From: Sphingobacterium sp. GVS05A
GTDB lineage: Bacteria; Bacteroidota; Bacteroidia; Sphingobacteriales; Sphingobacteriaceae
NCBI RefSeq assembly: GCF_019969845.1
Contig: NZ_JAHXYR010000009.1
Location: forward strand, 1 to 64,000
Direction: 5' to 3'
Length of the DNA stretch: 64,000 bases
Shown here: one piece after another, positions 8,945 to 18,938 of the stretch
Numbering within the stretch: position 1 is the first letter of the stretch
Layout: each line of letters opens with the position of its first letter
Notes under the pieces: model-generated
Databases searched by the model: none
Seen by the model: only the letters and a program-made list of their open reading frames with translations
Told to the model about the DNA's origin: nothing
Translations under genes and position numbers: made by a program

Positions 8945-10717
8945 ATGATGAAAAAGATATTTTATCCGCTAGTTGCCTTGTTGCTGACAACGGCTTCTTG
9001 CAAAAATGTATTGGATATTGAGGATCTCAATTCGGTAAATGAAGACAAGGTGTGGAATGATCCCAATCTTGTCAATGCTTATCTGGCTAATTTATATACC
9101 TTATTCGGCAACTGGAACAGTGGCGCAGACAATAATTCGCAACAGCTTGCTGGAATTAATTTCCCTTTGAATGCGGTGACGGTCAATAATACGGCCTACA
9201 AAGCTTGGGATTATACAACCATGCGTAAGATCAATACCGCTATCCAAAAGGTGTCTGGAAGTACAGGATTAAATGATGCGACAAAGAAATCCATCTTAGG
9301 TCAGGCACTTTTTATGCGTGCTTATATGTATTTCAATATGGTCAAGCATCATGGTGGGGTACCCTACATCACAAAACCACAGGATCTGGAAGATGATGAA
9401 TTGAAAGTTCCACGGAATAGTACCAAGGAATGTTTTGATTTAATGATAAAAGATTTGGATGAGGCGCTGACTTATTTGCCGATGACCATAGCGAAAGGTG
9501 CGGCTGATTATGGACGTATTGATGGTAATTTTGCCTTAGCCTTTAAAGCTAAAGTATTGTTGTATAAAGCGTCGCCACAATTTAATCCTTCCAATCCTTA
9601 TGGAAATGCCTATTGGGTAGAAGCAAATGCGGTGAATAAAAAAGCCTATGAGCAGCTAAAGGCACAGGGCTATAACCTGACCGCTGATTACTATAATATT
9701 GCATTGGTGGAGAAAGGCCCGGAGGTGGTCTTTGCTGTGATAAACTCTTACCCCAATAAGGTTGCTAACTGGGACAATGGGGTGCGACCGGGCTCCGAAA
9801 GCCGAGGGACTGCCAGTGCTGTACCAACTTGGGATTTTGTGAAAGAATTTCCCATGAAAGATGGTAAGTTATATACAGATCCGACGGGTAAATACCATAA
9901 AACAGATGAACAGTTCCTACAAAGCTATTGGGAGAACCGTGATCCCCGTTTTGATAAATCTATTGTTTGGAACGGGAAGGTCTATGAGGTTTCAGGTAAA
10001 ACAGGGAAAAGACAATATACCTCGCTGGGCATCGCGGATGCATTGGATAATTTTGGAGAAAATCCAAAAGCTGGTACAACCTCCTCGAATAGAGATCGGT
10101 ATACAGGCTTTTTTATTTTGAAGAATTCAAAGCTTTCCTTACGACAAACGCAGGTGGAGACTCAATATGATGTGGATTTTGTGCTGATGCGCTATGCGGA
10201 AGTGATGTTGAATTATGCTGAAACAGCAAATGAAACAGGGGATTTGGCTACAGCAATGTCCCTTTTAAAACAGATCCGGATGCGCGCGGGTATCGAACCG
10301 GGGGTAGATAATAGCTATGGTATCGTTGCGGGAAATAAATCCGATATGCGGGAAGCTTTATTGGCGGAAAGAAATATCGAGTTCTGCTTCGAAGGGCACC
10401 GCTTTTGGGATTTACGTCGCCTGCGTAAGCTTGCTGTCCTGAACAATAAAACCAAGCAGGGAGTGGAAGCGATTGCGATCAATGCAAACGGAAGCGATAT
10501 GGATCTAAAAACGGCAGCAGACCTGGCAAAAAATTACCAACTGAAAGAAAATCAGTTTAAGTACAATGTATTGCAGGTGCCGAGTACCGGAAATAAAATC
10601 AATCTGGTGCCAGATACATATTATTTCTTCCCGATTGCTCAATCTGTGATAGATAAAAACCCAAATATCAAGCAAAATAAAGACTGGGGTGGAGAATTTA
10701 ATCCTATTTTGGAGTAG
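8945..10717 (+). CDS. SusD/RagB-family lipoprotein (pair 1)
   Basis: The surface glycan-binding lid of the SusC at 5629. The N-terminus MMKKIFYPLVALLLTTASCK is a lipoprotein signal with a lipobox ending at the Cys of TASC. The 590-residue protein has the usual helical TPR-like body, including ALFMRAYMYFNMVKHHGGVPY near 120 and the conserved C-terminal region FCFEGHRFWDLRRLR near 480. Starting at the second Met (8948) is equally possible. It is co-transcribed with the upstream SusC, and a very strong terminator follows. Which glycan it binds cannot be read from the sequence; the neighbouring GH20 and GH2 enzymes suggest LacNAc-type oligosaccharides. Confidence 0.95.
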   Translation: MMKKIFYPLVALLLTTASCKNVLDIEDLNSVNEDKVWNDPNLVNAYLANLYTLFGNWNSGADNNSQQLAGINFPLNAVTVNNTAYKAWDYTTMRKINTAIQKVSGSTGLNDATKKSILGQALFMRAYMYFNMVKHHGGVPYITKPQDLEDDELKVPRNSTKECFDLMIKDLDEALTYLPMTIAKGAADYGRIDGNFALAFKAKVLLYKASPQFNPSNPYGNAYWVEANAVNKKAYEQLKAQGYNLTADYYNIALVEKGPEVVFAVINSYPNKVANWDNGVRPGSESRGTASAVPTWDFVKEFPMKDGKLYTDPTGKYHKTDEQFLQSYWENRDPRFDKSIVWNGKVYEVSGKTGKRQYTSLGIADALDNFGENPKAGTTSSNRDRYTGFFILKNSKLSLRQTQVETQYDVDFVLMRYAEVMLNYAETANETGDLATAMSLLKQIRMRAGIEPGVDNSYGIVAGNKSDMREALLAERNIEFCFEGHRFWDLRRLRKLAVLNNKTKQGVEAIAINANGSDMDLKTAADLAKNYQLKENQFKYNVLQVPSTGNKINLVPDTYYFFPIAQSVIDKNPNIKQNKDWGGEFNPILE

Positions 10718-10752
10718 TGTATTTTCCGATTTCTAAATGTATATAAAAATAG

Positions 10753-10782
10753 AACGGGATGCCCAGCGCTGGGCATCCCGTT
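10753..10782. terminator. Terminator after SusD pair 1
   Basis: A perfect 30-base palindrome (arm AACGGGATGCCCAGC). It ends in a short T run and lies 36 bases after the SusD stop. Confidence 0.8.
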
Positions 10783-10809
10783 TATGTTATGTTATGTCAA
10801 GTACAGCGT

Positions 10810-11088
10810 TTATTTTAGTTCAATCATTTTTTGTTTTTCTTCCTCCTGTTTATCTTCTTGTAAGATGGCCAACTGAAGGCTGCAAATCAAAGTAAGGATA
10901 ATAAGGACCACAAAAGCTATAGGGAAAATAACTCCGATGATCACCGCTAACAATAATGATATGTTTAGATATTCCTGTCCATTTTTGGAAGAAACCTTTA
11001 AACGTGAGCTTTTAAATGAATCAAAAAGATCTTGAAAAGCTTTTGTGATCGTTTTGCTGTTGATACTGAATGTTGTTTTAGTTGCCAT
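10810..11088 (-). CDS. Small membrane protein, DUF4342-like
   Basis: A 92-residue protein from the ATG at 11088; an in-frame ATG at 11133 adds 15 residues. The N-terminal half is polar (MATKTTFSINSKTITKAFQD). The middle segment SSRLKVSSKNGQEYLNISL resembles the DUF4342 pattern in which a ligand-like strand precedes the hydrophobic part. One long hydrophobic stretch (about 45-72) could span the membrane once or as a hairpin, and a charged tail (EDKQEEEKQKM) follows. Its function is unknown. It is convergent with SusD pair 1, looks monocistronic, and is probably a resident gene unrelated to the glycan locus. The family assignment is from memory of the pattern. Confidence 0.6.
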   Translation of the reverse strand: MATKTTFSINSKTITKAFQDLFDSFKSSRLKVSSKNGQEYLNISLLLAVIIGVIFPIAFVVLIILTLICSLQLAILQEDKQEEEKQKMIELK

Positions 11089-11224
11089 GATGTTTATTTT
11101 TTTAATGTTTTTATTTCTTATTTGATATCTCAAAGGTAGGCGAGATTTGCTGAAGAGGGGAGAGTCATTAGGCTAATCAGGAGAGAATCTCGGTAAACGC
11201 TTGGCTTATGTCGGTCAATGACCC

Positions 11225-11264
11225 AAAAAAGCCACACTAATGCAGGGACTAGTGTGGCTTTTTT
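11225..11264. terminator. Terminator after GH2 (minus strand)
   Basis: A 15-bp perfect stem (11225-11239 with 11250-11264, arm AAAAAAGCCACACTA) has T runs in both directions. It lies 18 bases beyond the GH2 stop. Confidence 0.8.
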
Positions 11265-11281
11265 AGGTTTTAGTTTTCGTA

Positions 11282-13516
11282 TTAGAGACCTACGTGTTCA
11301 GTTTTTGATTTGGTTGGTCCTGATGCATTTTGCTTATAAGATGGATCGTAATTCCAATGAATACGATCTGTCAATATCTTTCCGTCTTTTTGTATGATCT
11401 TAGCTTCGATCGTGTTAGCCCCCTTCGTAAGTTTGACGTTATCAAAAATGTAATGCACATCTGTTTGCCCTTTTCTAACGCCTTTGATAACAGTTCCGTT
11501 AACAGTTAAGGTTGGTTCGCCTCTATTGGAATAGATGGTTACTGGAGTAATTTCATTTCCGCGATTGATCATACGGCGTTGGGTGAGATACAATACCGGT
11601 TCTTTGCTCCAATTTGCTTTATACCAGTAGAAGCCATCTTTTTTCAATTTTCTATCAAAAGAAACCAGTCCTTTATAATTTCTTGGATTAACGTTCAGTG
11701 CGGTAATCGGTGTGGCGAAATCAAAAGTATTCCACACGTATGACCCTAGAAAAATAGGGCTTTTGGAGATTACGCCCCAATGGACTTCATGGAATTTTGT
11801 CGCATATTCTTCTGGGAAAAATGATGGATTGCTCCATTGGTTGCCGAAATTGCCTACCTCTTCCGCCTGATCCTCAGGAACTGCTTCGGCACCGTATTCA
11901 GAAAAGATAATCTTGTAGTCTTTGAACTCTTTACTTATCCGTTGCGCCCATGTGGCTACATCGTCATCCTTTGGGGATTTGTCTTCCAATTCACCGTTAT
12001 ACCAGCCGAAATAGTGGTTGATCCCTTGTACATCGGCGTTGTTGTTAACCGGATGATCAATTACATTGTATCCGCTTACGGAGACGGTGTAACGATCCGG
12101 ATCTTCGGATTTAGCGAGATCATTTAGTTTGGTCGTGAGTTCTACGGTGTAGGCAGACGGGGAGTAAACTTCGTTATGCATCCCCCAGATATAGATGGAA
12201 GGATGATTAAAATTTTGTCGAATTAGTTCTTTCAACTGCTGTTGGGCGTTATTGTCTTCCAATGTCGTCACGCGATTCACAAATGGGATTTCAGCCCAGA
12301 TCACAAGCCCGATACTATCGCATTTGGAATAGAAATATGCTGACTGCTGATAGTGTGCCAGACGGATGGAAGTGGCTCCCATTTCTTTGATAATGGATAG
12401 ATCTTCATCGTGGTCGGCGTTGCTCAAGGCTGAGCCTTTGCCCCAGCGGTCCTGATGCCGGCATACGCCATATAGAGGATACTTGATGTCATTTAAAAAG
12501 AAACCTTGGCCAGTACGCAATTCAAACTTGCGAATACCTAAAGGTGTCGTCACTTCATCGATGATTTGGCCATCTTTTTTAATCTGTGTTACCACACGGT
12601 AGAGGTAAGGATCATCCAATCCTTGCCATAGGTGTGGATTTTTGACTGCAATTTGTTGTGATAATACCTGACGGCCCTGAGGCGGTAATGTATAAGCCGT
12701 TTGTTGCTTTGCTTTTATGCTGCCATTTTTTTCAAAAATGGTTGTTAGCAATTCGATCGGTTGTATTTTTCCAGACTTGTTGTCAATTTTTATCTTCAAA
12801 GCGATATCCGCAGCTTTTTTCGAAACATTTTGCTGCGTGACATAGATTCCTTGGGAAGCAAAATCATTCACGGCAACATGGATATCTTCAGTAATAATAA
12901 GTTCAACAGGCCGATAAATACCTCCGTACATGGGGAATAGGGTATGGTTGACCGGAATAACCTGAGGACTTGCTTCGTTATTTACTTTGACCAACAGCTC
13001 GTTGTCCACTCCCGATTGAAGCATATTGGTTAATTCAAAGACAAAAGCGGAATAGCCGCCCTGATGTCGACCAACAAAACTGTAGTTGCCATTTCGTTGG
13101 GAATTATCGTAATTAACTTCATTTTTCCCCGTTTTGGCAGGAAGGGGTTTATTATTTAAATAAACCTCGGTATTTGTGTTAACTCCCTCAAATCGGATGA
13201 AAATGCGTTTACCTTTCCAATCTGATCCAGGAACAAATGTTTTGCGGTAATAAGCGTCACCAGTATAAAAGCGTTCGTTTTTTCCAAGGCCACCTGGTTT
13301 GATTTCGTTTGTCTGCATATCTGTTGCATTCCAGGTATGTGGTAAGGTTACAAGCTGCCATTTTCCATCAAACGTGAGGTTATAGTCAAGGGCTGAGCTG
13401 AAAAATGGACCTTTTTTGAACGACCAGTTTGCATTGAACGGAATGACGGTTCTGGCATGCAGGTTCAGCATCGTTATCCCGATTAAGAAGAGCGTATAAA
13501 AAATCCTTTTGATCAT
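11282..13516 (-). CDS. GH2 beta-galactosidase-type glycoside hydrolase
   Basis: An exported retaining glycosidase of 744 residues with signal peptide MIKRIFYTLFLIGITMLNLHA. The domain order is GH2 sugar-binding jelly roll (about 25-210), Ig-like domain (about 215-330), TIM barrel (about 335-620), and a C-terminal Ig-like/DUF4982-type domain (about 640-720). The acid/base Glu449 is in WGMHNE and the nucleophile Glu540 in IIFSEYGAEA. The GVCRHQDRWGKG and SIRLAHYQQS motifs favour beta-galactosidase over glucuronidase or mannosidase, though GH2 specificity cannot be settled by eye. It is divergent from the second SusC/SusD pair and shares that intergenic region with it. It would supply galactose removal before the GH20 enzymes act on GlcNAc. 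Confidence 0.92.
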   Translation of the reverse strand: MIKRIFYTLFLIGITMLNLHARTVIPFNANWSFKKGPFFSSALDYNLTFDGKWQLVTLPHTWNATDMQTNEIKPGGLGKNERFYTGDAYYRKTFVPGSDWKGKRIFIRFEGVNTNTEVYLNNKPLPAKTGKNEVNYDNSQRNGNYSFVGRHQGGYSAFVFELTNMLQSGVDNELLVKVNNEASPQVIPVNHTLFPMYGGIYRPVELIITEDIHVAVNDFASQGIYVTQQNVSKKAADIALKIKIDNKSGKIQPIELLTTIFEKNGSIKAKQQTAYTLPPQGRQVLSQQIAVKNPHLWQGLDDPYLYRVVTQIKKDGQIIDEVTTPLGIRKFELRTGQGFFLNDIKYPLYGVCRHQDRWGKGSALSNADHDEDLSIIKEMGATSIRLAHYQQSAYFYSKCDSIGLVIWAEIPFVNRVTTLEDNNAQQQLKELIRQNFNHPSIYIWGMHNEVYSPSAYTVELTTKLNDLAKSEDPDRYTVSVSGYNVIDHPVNNNADVQGINHYFGWYNGELEDKSPKDDDVATWAQRISKEFKDYKIIFSEYGAEAVPEDQAEEVGNFGNQWSNPSFFPEEYATKFHEVHWGVISKSPIFLGSYVWNTFDFATPITALNVNPRNYKGLVSFDRKLKKDGFYWYKANWSKEPVLYLTQRRMINRGNEITPVTIYSNRGEPTLTVNGTVIKGVRKGQTDVHYIFDNVKLTKGANTIEAKIIQKDGKILTDRIHWNYDPSYKQNASGPTKSKTEHVGL

Positions 13517-13821
13517 GTGGTTTTAAACTTAGGGTATTTGTTTCGTTTTCAAATATAACCAACAAAAAGACAATGCCTAATTAGCTTCTTTTTCGAAAAA
13601 CAGTAAAATGAAAATAAATTTATTTTGTGTAATTTATTTTTCAATTGACATGTTATTTATTTCTTTATTATCCTGTTTGTAGGATGTACACTACAACGTT
13701 TTCGAGAATAGCGCAAACGATTGTGTGGCTTTGGTCTTGGGTAATAACTTAATAATTTCTTTACAATTGCATTAGATATAAGACCAAATTACCAACACTA
13801 ACAAACCTTAGAAAACATAAT
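13517..13821. promoter_or_regulatory. Divergent promoter region between GH2 and SusC pair 2
   Basis: This 305-base AT-rich region must carry both promoters. It contains ACAACGTTTTC at about 13693 and the 13-base motif CAAACGATTGTGT at 13713-13725. Toward SusC, a TTTG at about 13731 with TAATTTCT some 19 bases later is a weak match to the Bacteroidota -33/-7 pattern (TTTG / TANNTTTG). No small gene is visible here. Confidence 0.4.
13713..13725. promoter_or_regulatory. Candidate operator, copy of the motif at 3129
   Basis: CAAACGATTGTGT here is the exact reverse complement of ACACAATCGTTTG upstream of the first GH20. It lies about 100 bases before SusC pair 2 and 200 bases before GH2. It has a CG-centred near-palindromic core. 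Confidence 0.35.
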
Positions 13822-16800
13822 ATGAATAGATCTCACTACGGAAACCAATTTAGAAAAACGAGATTATATTGCCATCTCGCTTTCTTGACGCCGATGGTCG
13901 CATTTTCATTAATGGGCACTACGCAGGCTAAAAATTCCCATCTATCAACAATAAAAAATGGCACTTCAATGTCTGTTTTTCAGCAGAAAATCAATGGTAC
14001 AGTTGTTGATGAAAATGGAAAACCTATCGCGGGGGTGACGGTCTCTGAGAAAGGGACTGCACATTCAACATCAACGGATAGTCAAGGGAAATTCTCCTTA
14101 GCTGTGTCCTCCTCGAATGCAGTGCTACTTTTTAATTCTGTTGGTTATGTTTCTAAAGAGGCAGCTGCGAATCAATCATCCCAGATGACCCTCGCCAAAT
14201 CGGAAGATATGCTGGACGAGGTTGTTGTGGTGGGATACGGTTCACAAAAGAAAACAAATCTGACGAGTGCAGTTTCACAGGTTGACACAAAGATCTTGCA
14301 GAATAGACCAGCGCCAACAGTTGCTAATTTGCTACAGGGTGCTGCTCCAGGATTGGTAGTCACCCGACAATCTGGAAGACCTGGCGATCAAGGACTGAAT
14401 ATACAGATTCGTGGGGCTTCATCAGCCAATGGAAGTGTATCTCCACTGTATGTTATTGATGGTGTGATTAGTTCTGAAGGAACTTTTACTGCGCTGAATC
14501 CCAATGATATCGAGAATATAAGTGTCCTCAAAGATGGGGGGGCGACAGCGATTTATGGTGCACAATCAGCGGGTGGTGTTATTCTGATTACAACAAAAAA
14601 AGGGCAAAAAGGACCATCTCGTATCTCACTATTGAGTAATATTGCCTGGCAAATGCCTTCAAATATGCCTGATCGCCTTTCCTTGGTGGATGAGATGAAG
14701 TATATGAATTTAGGAAGGGCTAATGCAGGTCTAGCTCCTGAATATACTGATGAGGATCTTAATTATGCCGTGAATGGACCTGTTTTTGTCGAAGGAGCAA
14801 ATGGACAATGGCGTACCTACAACCAGCAAAATTTAATAGATCAGGTTGCAAAAAAATCTTACAATCTATATAATCACAACCTACAGATAACCGGTGGTAG
14901 TGATAAGGTCACCTATATGGCTTCCTTAGGAAATATGAGTCAGGCGGGTATGTTTAAAGTGGGTGAAGACCACTTTGAACGCTGGAATGCAAGAGCCAAT
15001 ATTTCTGCACAAGTAAACAAATATATTAAGTTGGATGTTGGTTCAGCCTACATTAATCAGGCGACAGATAATCCCCAGGATGGTGGCTATGGTATCGATG
15101 GCGGTGGAAACGGTCTTTTACGTCAATTCTATTCCTCACGTATGCGTTTCCCGCTTTATAACGAAGATGGTACTTACTATCGGAGCGGTACTTCGTCAGC
15201 TATTGGTTACGCCTTGATGAAAGACGGTGGGTTTAACCGTGACCGTAAAGATATCTACTTTAACAATGTGACGGCAACATTTAACAATTTTATCAAGGGA
15301 TTGGATGTTAAGTTAATGTATAGTCGTGAGAATACGGCACTCGAAAACAGGAATTTTAGGCGGACAGTAACGTATTATTCGGGTCCTTCTAAATCGACTG
15401 CCAGTCAATTGAATAACCCGAATAACTACTCAATAACAAATTATAAAACATTGTCGCAAAATTATCAGGCAATTTTAGACTATAAGTTTAACATTACTGA
15501 GGATCATAATTTTCAGATTATGGGCGGTTATCAATTCTATTCTTACGATTATCAGTATGTAGGAGCTTCCACGAAGAACCTTTATGTCAATGACAACCCA
15601 AGCTTGAATTTCACATCTGATCCTGTAAATAAATCCAATACTCAGTTTGGTTCGCGGGAGAAAATGCAATCTTATTTTGGTCGATTTAATTATAATTATC
15701 AAGAGAAGTATCTGTTTGAAGCTACTGTGCGAAGTGATGAAAGCTCCCGTCTGTCGCCTGGTAACCGTGTAAAAGTATTTCCTTCCTTTTCTGCGGGCTG
15801 GAATATGTCTAAGGAAACTTGGTTTGAGGGTATTTCGCATGTTGTCAATGAGTTAAAGCCTCGTGTTTCCTGGGGTAAAGTGGGCTCAAAAGAAGGAATT
15901 GGCTACTATGACTATATTGCACAATTACTGACAAATTCGAATATTGTGCTTGGAGACGCAAGACAAACATATCTATACCAGGATTTGCTAACACCATCCA
16001 AAGGGCTTTCTTGGGAAACTGTAGAGACGCGTAATTTCGGACTAGATTTTAGTTTTTTAAACCGAAAACTTAAAGGTTCATTTGATTACTATAATAAGCT
16101 TAACAATAATATGTTGGTGGCCGTAAGCCTTCCTGGAACACTTGGTATTAAAGTGCCGAAATCCAATGATGGAAAACTTAAAACTTGGGGCTGGGAGTTT
16201 AATTTAGGATATAATAATAAAGTGGGGGAAGACTTCTCATATGGCGTTAACTTTAATCTTTCAGATAACCAGAATAAGTTAGTTAAATACGGCGGTGTCA
16301 ATAATGTAGTTAATCCTGGTGTTAATAAATTAGTTGAAGGGTATGCCTTAAATTCAATTTGGGCGTATCAAGCGGATGGATATTTTCAATCGCAATCCGA
16401 ATTGGATAATGCACCTAGTTACAAGGAAATTGTTAATAAAGCAGGAGTTCCAGGCTTGGGAGATATAAAATACGTCGATGTCAACGGTGATGGAAAAATA
16501 AGTCCGGGAGGTAGTACCTTAGGTGACTCTGGAGATCTTGTTTACCTAGGCGATATTAACCCAAGATACCAATACGGATTTAATATCAATTTAGGCTATA
16601 AAGGTTTTGATCTAAGCTTATTTATTCAGGGAATTGCGAAACGCAAATTTAAGCCAAGCAATGAATTAATTCAGCCTCTGTTGGCTTCTTGGTATATGCC
16701 AATGTCTTTTCAGACAGATTATTGGACGCCAGAGAATACCAATGCAGCTTTCCCAAGGCCATTTTTGGAAGCGACGCAAAACTTCCAGGAGTCGAGTAAG

Positions 16801-17064
16801 TGGTTCTTGAACGGGGCCTATGCGCGACTTAAAAATGTGCAGATTGGTTATACGTTGACAAAGGATCAGATGAAGAGATTACCTTTTTCACGCGTCAGAT
16901 TTTATGCTTCGGGAGAAGACCTATTTACACTTTCAAAAATGGGCGTATTCAAGGGGGTAGTCGATCCAGAAATGAAAACAATAAAAGAAGGTAGTACGAC
17001 GGAGATTGCTTCTCCATACCCGTTTGCGAGAACTGTATCTTTTGGAATAAACCTTGATTTTTAA
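13822..17064 (+). CDS. SusC-type TonB-dependent receptor (pair 2)
   Basis: A second outer-membrane receptor of 1,080 residues in the glycan locus. The long N-terminus has a basic start (MNRSHYGNQFRKTRLYCH) and a hydrophobic stretch to about residue 36, acting as signal peptide. A CarboxypepD_reg-like domain (INGTVVDENGKPIAGVTVSEKG) follows, then the plug (DEVVVVGYGSQKKTN, LLQGAAPGLVVTRQSGRPGD, IRGASSANGSVSPLYVIDGV, GATAIYGAQSAGGVILITTKKG) and the barrel. There is no STN domain. Overall composition and loops differ from pair 1, so the two pairs probably handle different oligosaccharides or chain lengths. SusD follows after 11 bases. Confidence 0.95.
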   Translation: MNRSHYGNQFRKTRLYCHLAFLTPMVAFSLMGTTQAKNSHLSTIKNGTSMSVFQQKINGTVVDENGKPIAGVTVSEKGTAHSTSTDSQGKFSLAVSSSNAVLLFNSVGYVSKEAAANQSSQMTLAKSEDMLDEVVVVGYGSQKKTNLTSAVSQVDTKILQNRPAPTVANLLQGAAPGLVVTRQSGRPGDQGLNIQIRGASSANGSVSPLYVIDGVISSEGTFTALNPNDIENISVLKDGGATAIYGAQSAGGVILITTKKGQKGPSRISLLSNIAWQMPSNMPDRLSLVDEMKYMNLGRANAGLAPEYTDEDLNYAVNGPVFVEGANGQWRTYNQQNLIDQVAKKSYNLYNHNLQITGGSDKVTYMASLGNMSQAGMFKVGEDHFERWNARANISAQVNKYIKLDVGSAYINQATDNPQDGGYGIDGGGNGLLRQFYSSRMRFPLYNEDGTYYRSGTSSAIGYALMKDGGFNRDRKDIYFNNVTATFNNFIKGLDVKLMYSRENTALENRNFRRTVTYYSGPSKSTASQLNNPNNYSITNYKTLSQNYQAILDYKFNITEDHNFQIMGGYQFYSYDYQYVGASTKNLYVNDNPSLNFTSDPVNKSNTQFGSREKMQSYFGRFNYNYQEKYLFEATVRSDESSRLSPGNRVKVFPSFSAGWNMSKETWFEGISHVVNELKPRVSWGKVGSKEGIGYYDYIAQLLTNSNIVLGDARQTYLYQDLLTPSKGLSWETVETRNFGLDFSFLNRKLKGSFDYYNKLNNNMLVAVSLPGTLGIKVPKSNDGKLKTWGWEFNLGYNNKVGEDFSYGVNFNLSDNQNKLVKYGGVNNVVNPGVNKLVEGYALNSIWAYQADGYFQSQSELDNAPSYKEIVNKAGVPGLGDIKYVDVNGDGKISPGGSTLGDSGDLVYLGDINPRYQYGFNINLGYKGFDLSLFIQGIAKRKFKPSNELIQPLLASWYMPMSFQTDYWTPENTNAAFPRPFLEATQNFQESSKWFLNGAYARLKNVQIGYTLTKDQMKRLPFSRVRFYASGEDLFTLSKMGVFKGVVDPEMKTIKEGSTTEIASPYPFARTVSFGINLDF

Positions 17065-17075
17065 AACTGAATAAC

Positions 17076-18812
17076 ATGAAAAAGAAATTTATATATATCC
17101 TTTTAGCATCCATTGCTTTTAGCTCAGTATCTTCCTGTAAAATAGAAGAGATTCCGGAAACAAATATGAGTGATGCTAATTTTTGGAATAAAGTTGAAGA
17201 TCTTCGTTTGGCCGCGAACTTTTTTTACTCAACATTGCCAGGCTTAACAACGAAGGATGTAACAACGGATAATTGGTCCACAGATGCTTATCCGAATGAT
17301 AAAGGAGATGCAATTTCCGATGGATCACGTGCGAAACCTGCAACAAGTGATGATTATAGTTATTACAATATCTATCAGGCCAATAAATTGATTGAGAAAT
17401 CTGCAGAAGTTTTGGCAAAAGGTGGAGATGTGACCCAGGTCAATTGGTATGTCGGTGAGGCCCGATTCTTTAGAGCCTGGTACTATTTTGAGATGTTGAA
17501 GCGTTTTGGAGGGGTTCCTTTAATTACTAAAACAATGAATGCCGATGATCCAGACGCTTTTCTACCGCGTGCAACGCGTGAGGAGATCTTAGCGCTAATC
17601 CTTGATGATTTGGATTTTGCAATCAGTAGTTTACGAACTGCAGATGAAATAAATTCAGCAAAGGAATATGGACGTATTTCAAAAACAGCTGCTTTGGCTT
17701 TTAAATCGCGGGTTGCTTTGTTTGAAGGAACACGAGAAAAGTTTCATAAATATGGGGACTATAGAAAATATTTGACTTTAGCTAAAGAGGCCGCTGAGGC
17801 CGTGATGAGCTCAGGACAACATGCTCTATTTACACAGCCGCAGACTGGAGCCAAGGGGCAAGTTGAAAATAAAGCTTATTTTAATCTATTTCAGGAAGCA
17901 GGTGATGGAAGAGCCAATAAAGAAAATATTATTACAAAAGTATATGGTATCAATCAGGCCAACAGTATTGTCTCTACACCTGTTCAGCGATATTATGAAG
18001 GGAACACTATTGTACCTACACAAAATTTTGTAGATAGCTACCTGATGGCGGATGGTCTTCCTAAGGATAAATCTCCATTATATCAGGAGCCGGATCAAAA
18101 TATGACGCATGCGCAATACTTTGATAAAAAAGATCCGCGGATGACATTTACACTCTTTAAAAGAGGAGATGAATATATTTCAGGGGGACCCTATACTATT
18201 CCAAATCCAACCAGACAACGCAGTGGATTCGGTATCCGGAAATATGCGAATGAACCATTTTGGGCAAGACAAGCTTCATACATAGATAAACCTATTTTAA
18301 GGTTTGCCGAAGTATTGTTGAATTATGCTGAAGCCGTTTATGAGTTGAATGAATCCATAGACGATGAAGATTTGGATAAAACGATTAATCTGTTAAGAAG
18401 CAGGTTACCACAGGTAAATATTGGTACTGTACAGAACCCTAATTTCGTTGCTATGACTAAAATTTCGAATGCCTTTGTGAGTGGAAATGGCCTGAATATG
18501 CGGGAAGAAATTAGAAGAGAAAGACGTGTAGAGTTAGCTTTCGAGGGATTTGCGTATTGGGACTTACTCCGTTGGAAAACAGCAGAAGTAGAAATGCCAA
18601 AGACATTATTTGGAAGTTATTTATTTGCAGAATATTTGACTGATAAAGATCAAAAATGGGACAAAACTAAGCTCAATCTGAATAATAAAAATTATATTAT
18701 TTTACAGGAAGCTTCATTAAGAAGATTTGATCCGGCCAAAGATTACCTGTGGCCAATTCCAACTTCAGAGATAGCTAAAAATCCTAAAATTACACAGAAT
18801 CCCAATTGGTAA
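17076..18812 (+). CDS. SusD/RagB-family lipoprotein (pair 2)
   Basis: The binding partner of the SusC at 13822, with 578 residues. The signal MKKKFIYILLASIAFSSVSSC ends in a lipobox Cys. The usual SusD landmarks are present: early NFWNKVEDLRLAANFFY, then GEARFFRAWYYFEMLKRFGGVPLI near 130, and RRERRVELAFEGFAYWDLLRW near 490. A terminator directly after the gene suggests the SusC/SusD transcript normally ends here, with partial read-through into the GH20/GH29 genes possible. Confidence 0.95.
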   Translation: MKKKFIYILLASIAFSSVSSCKIEEIPETNMSDANFWNKVEDLRLAANFFYSTLPGLTTKDVTTDNWSTDAYPNDKGDAISDGSRAKPATSDDYSYYNIYQANKLIEKSAEVLAKGGDVTQVNWYVGEARFFRAWYYFEMLKRFGGVPLITKTMNADDPDAFLPRATREEILALILDDLDFAISSLRTADEINSAKEYGRISKTAALAFKSRVALFEGTREKFHKYGDYRKYLTLAKEAAEAVMSSGQHALFTQPQTGAKGQVENKAYFNLFQEAGDGRANKENIITKVYGINQANSIVSTPVQRYYEGNTIVPTQNFVDSYLMADGLPKDKSPLYQEPDQNMTHAQYFDKKDPRMTFTLFKRGDEYISGGPYTIPNPTRQRSGFGIRKYANEPFWARQASYIDKPILRFAEVLLNYAEAVYELNESIDDEDLDKTINLLRSRLPQVNIGTVQNPNFVAMTKISNAFVSGNGLNMREEIRRERRVELAFEGFAYWDLLRWKTAEVEMPKTLFGSYLFAEYLTDKDQKWDKTKLNLNNKNYIILQEASLRRFDPAKDYLWPIPTSEIAKNPKITQNPNW

Positions 18813-18820
18813 TGAGAATC

Positions 18821-18846
18821 AGGAAGATATCTTAGGGTATCTTCCT
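18821..18846 (+). terminator. Terminator after SusD pair 2
   Basis: An 11-bp stem (18821-18831 with 18836-18846, one G-U pair), a TTAG loop and a T-rich tail, 9 bases after the SusD stop. Confidence 0.75.
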
Positions 18847-18938
18847 TTTTTTGTTTTCCGCAGATGATTAAATTTGACAAACAGTATTTACGATGGCGAT
18901 ATGTTGGAATATTGTTTTGAAACTTACTAAACCAAATT

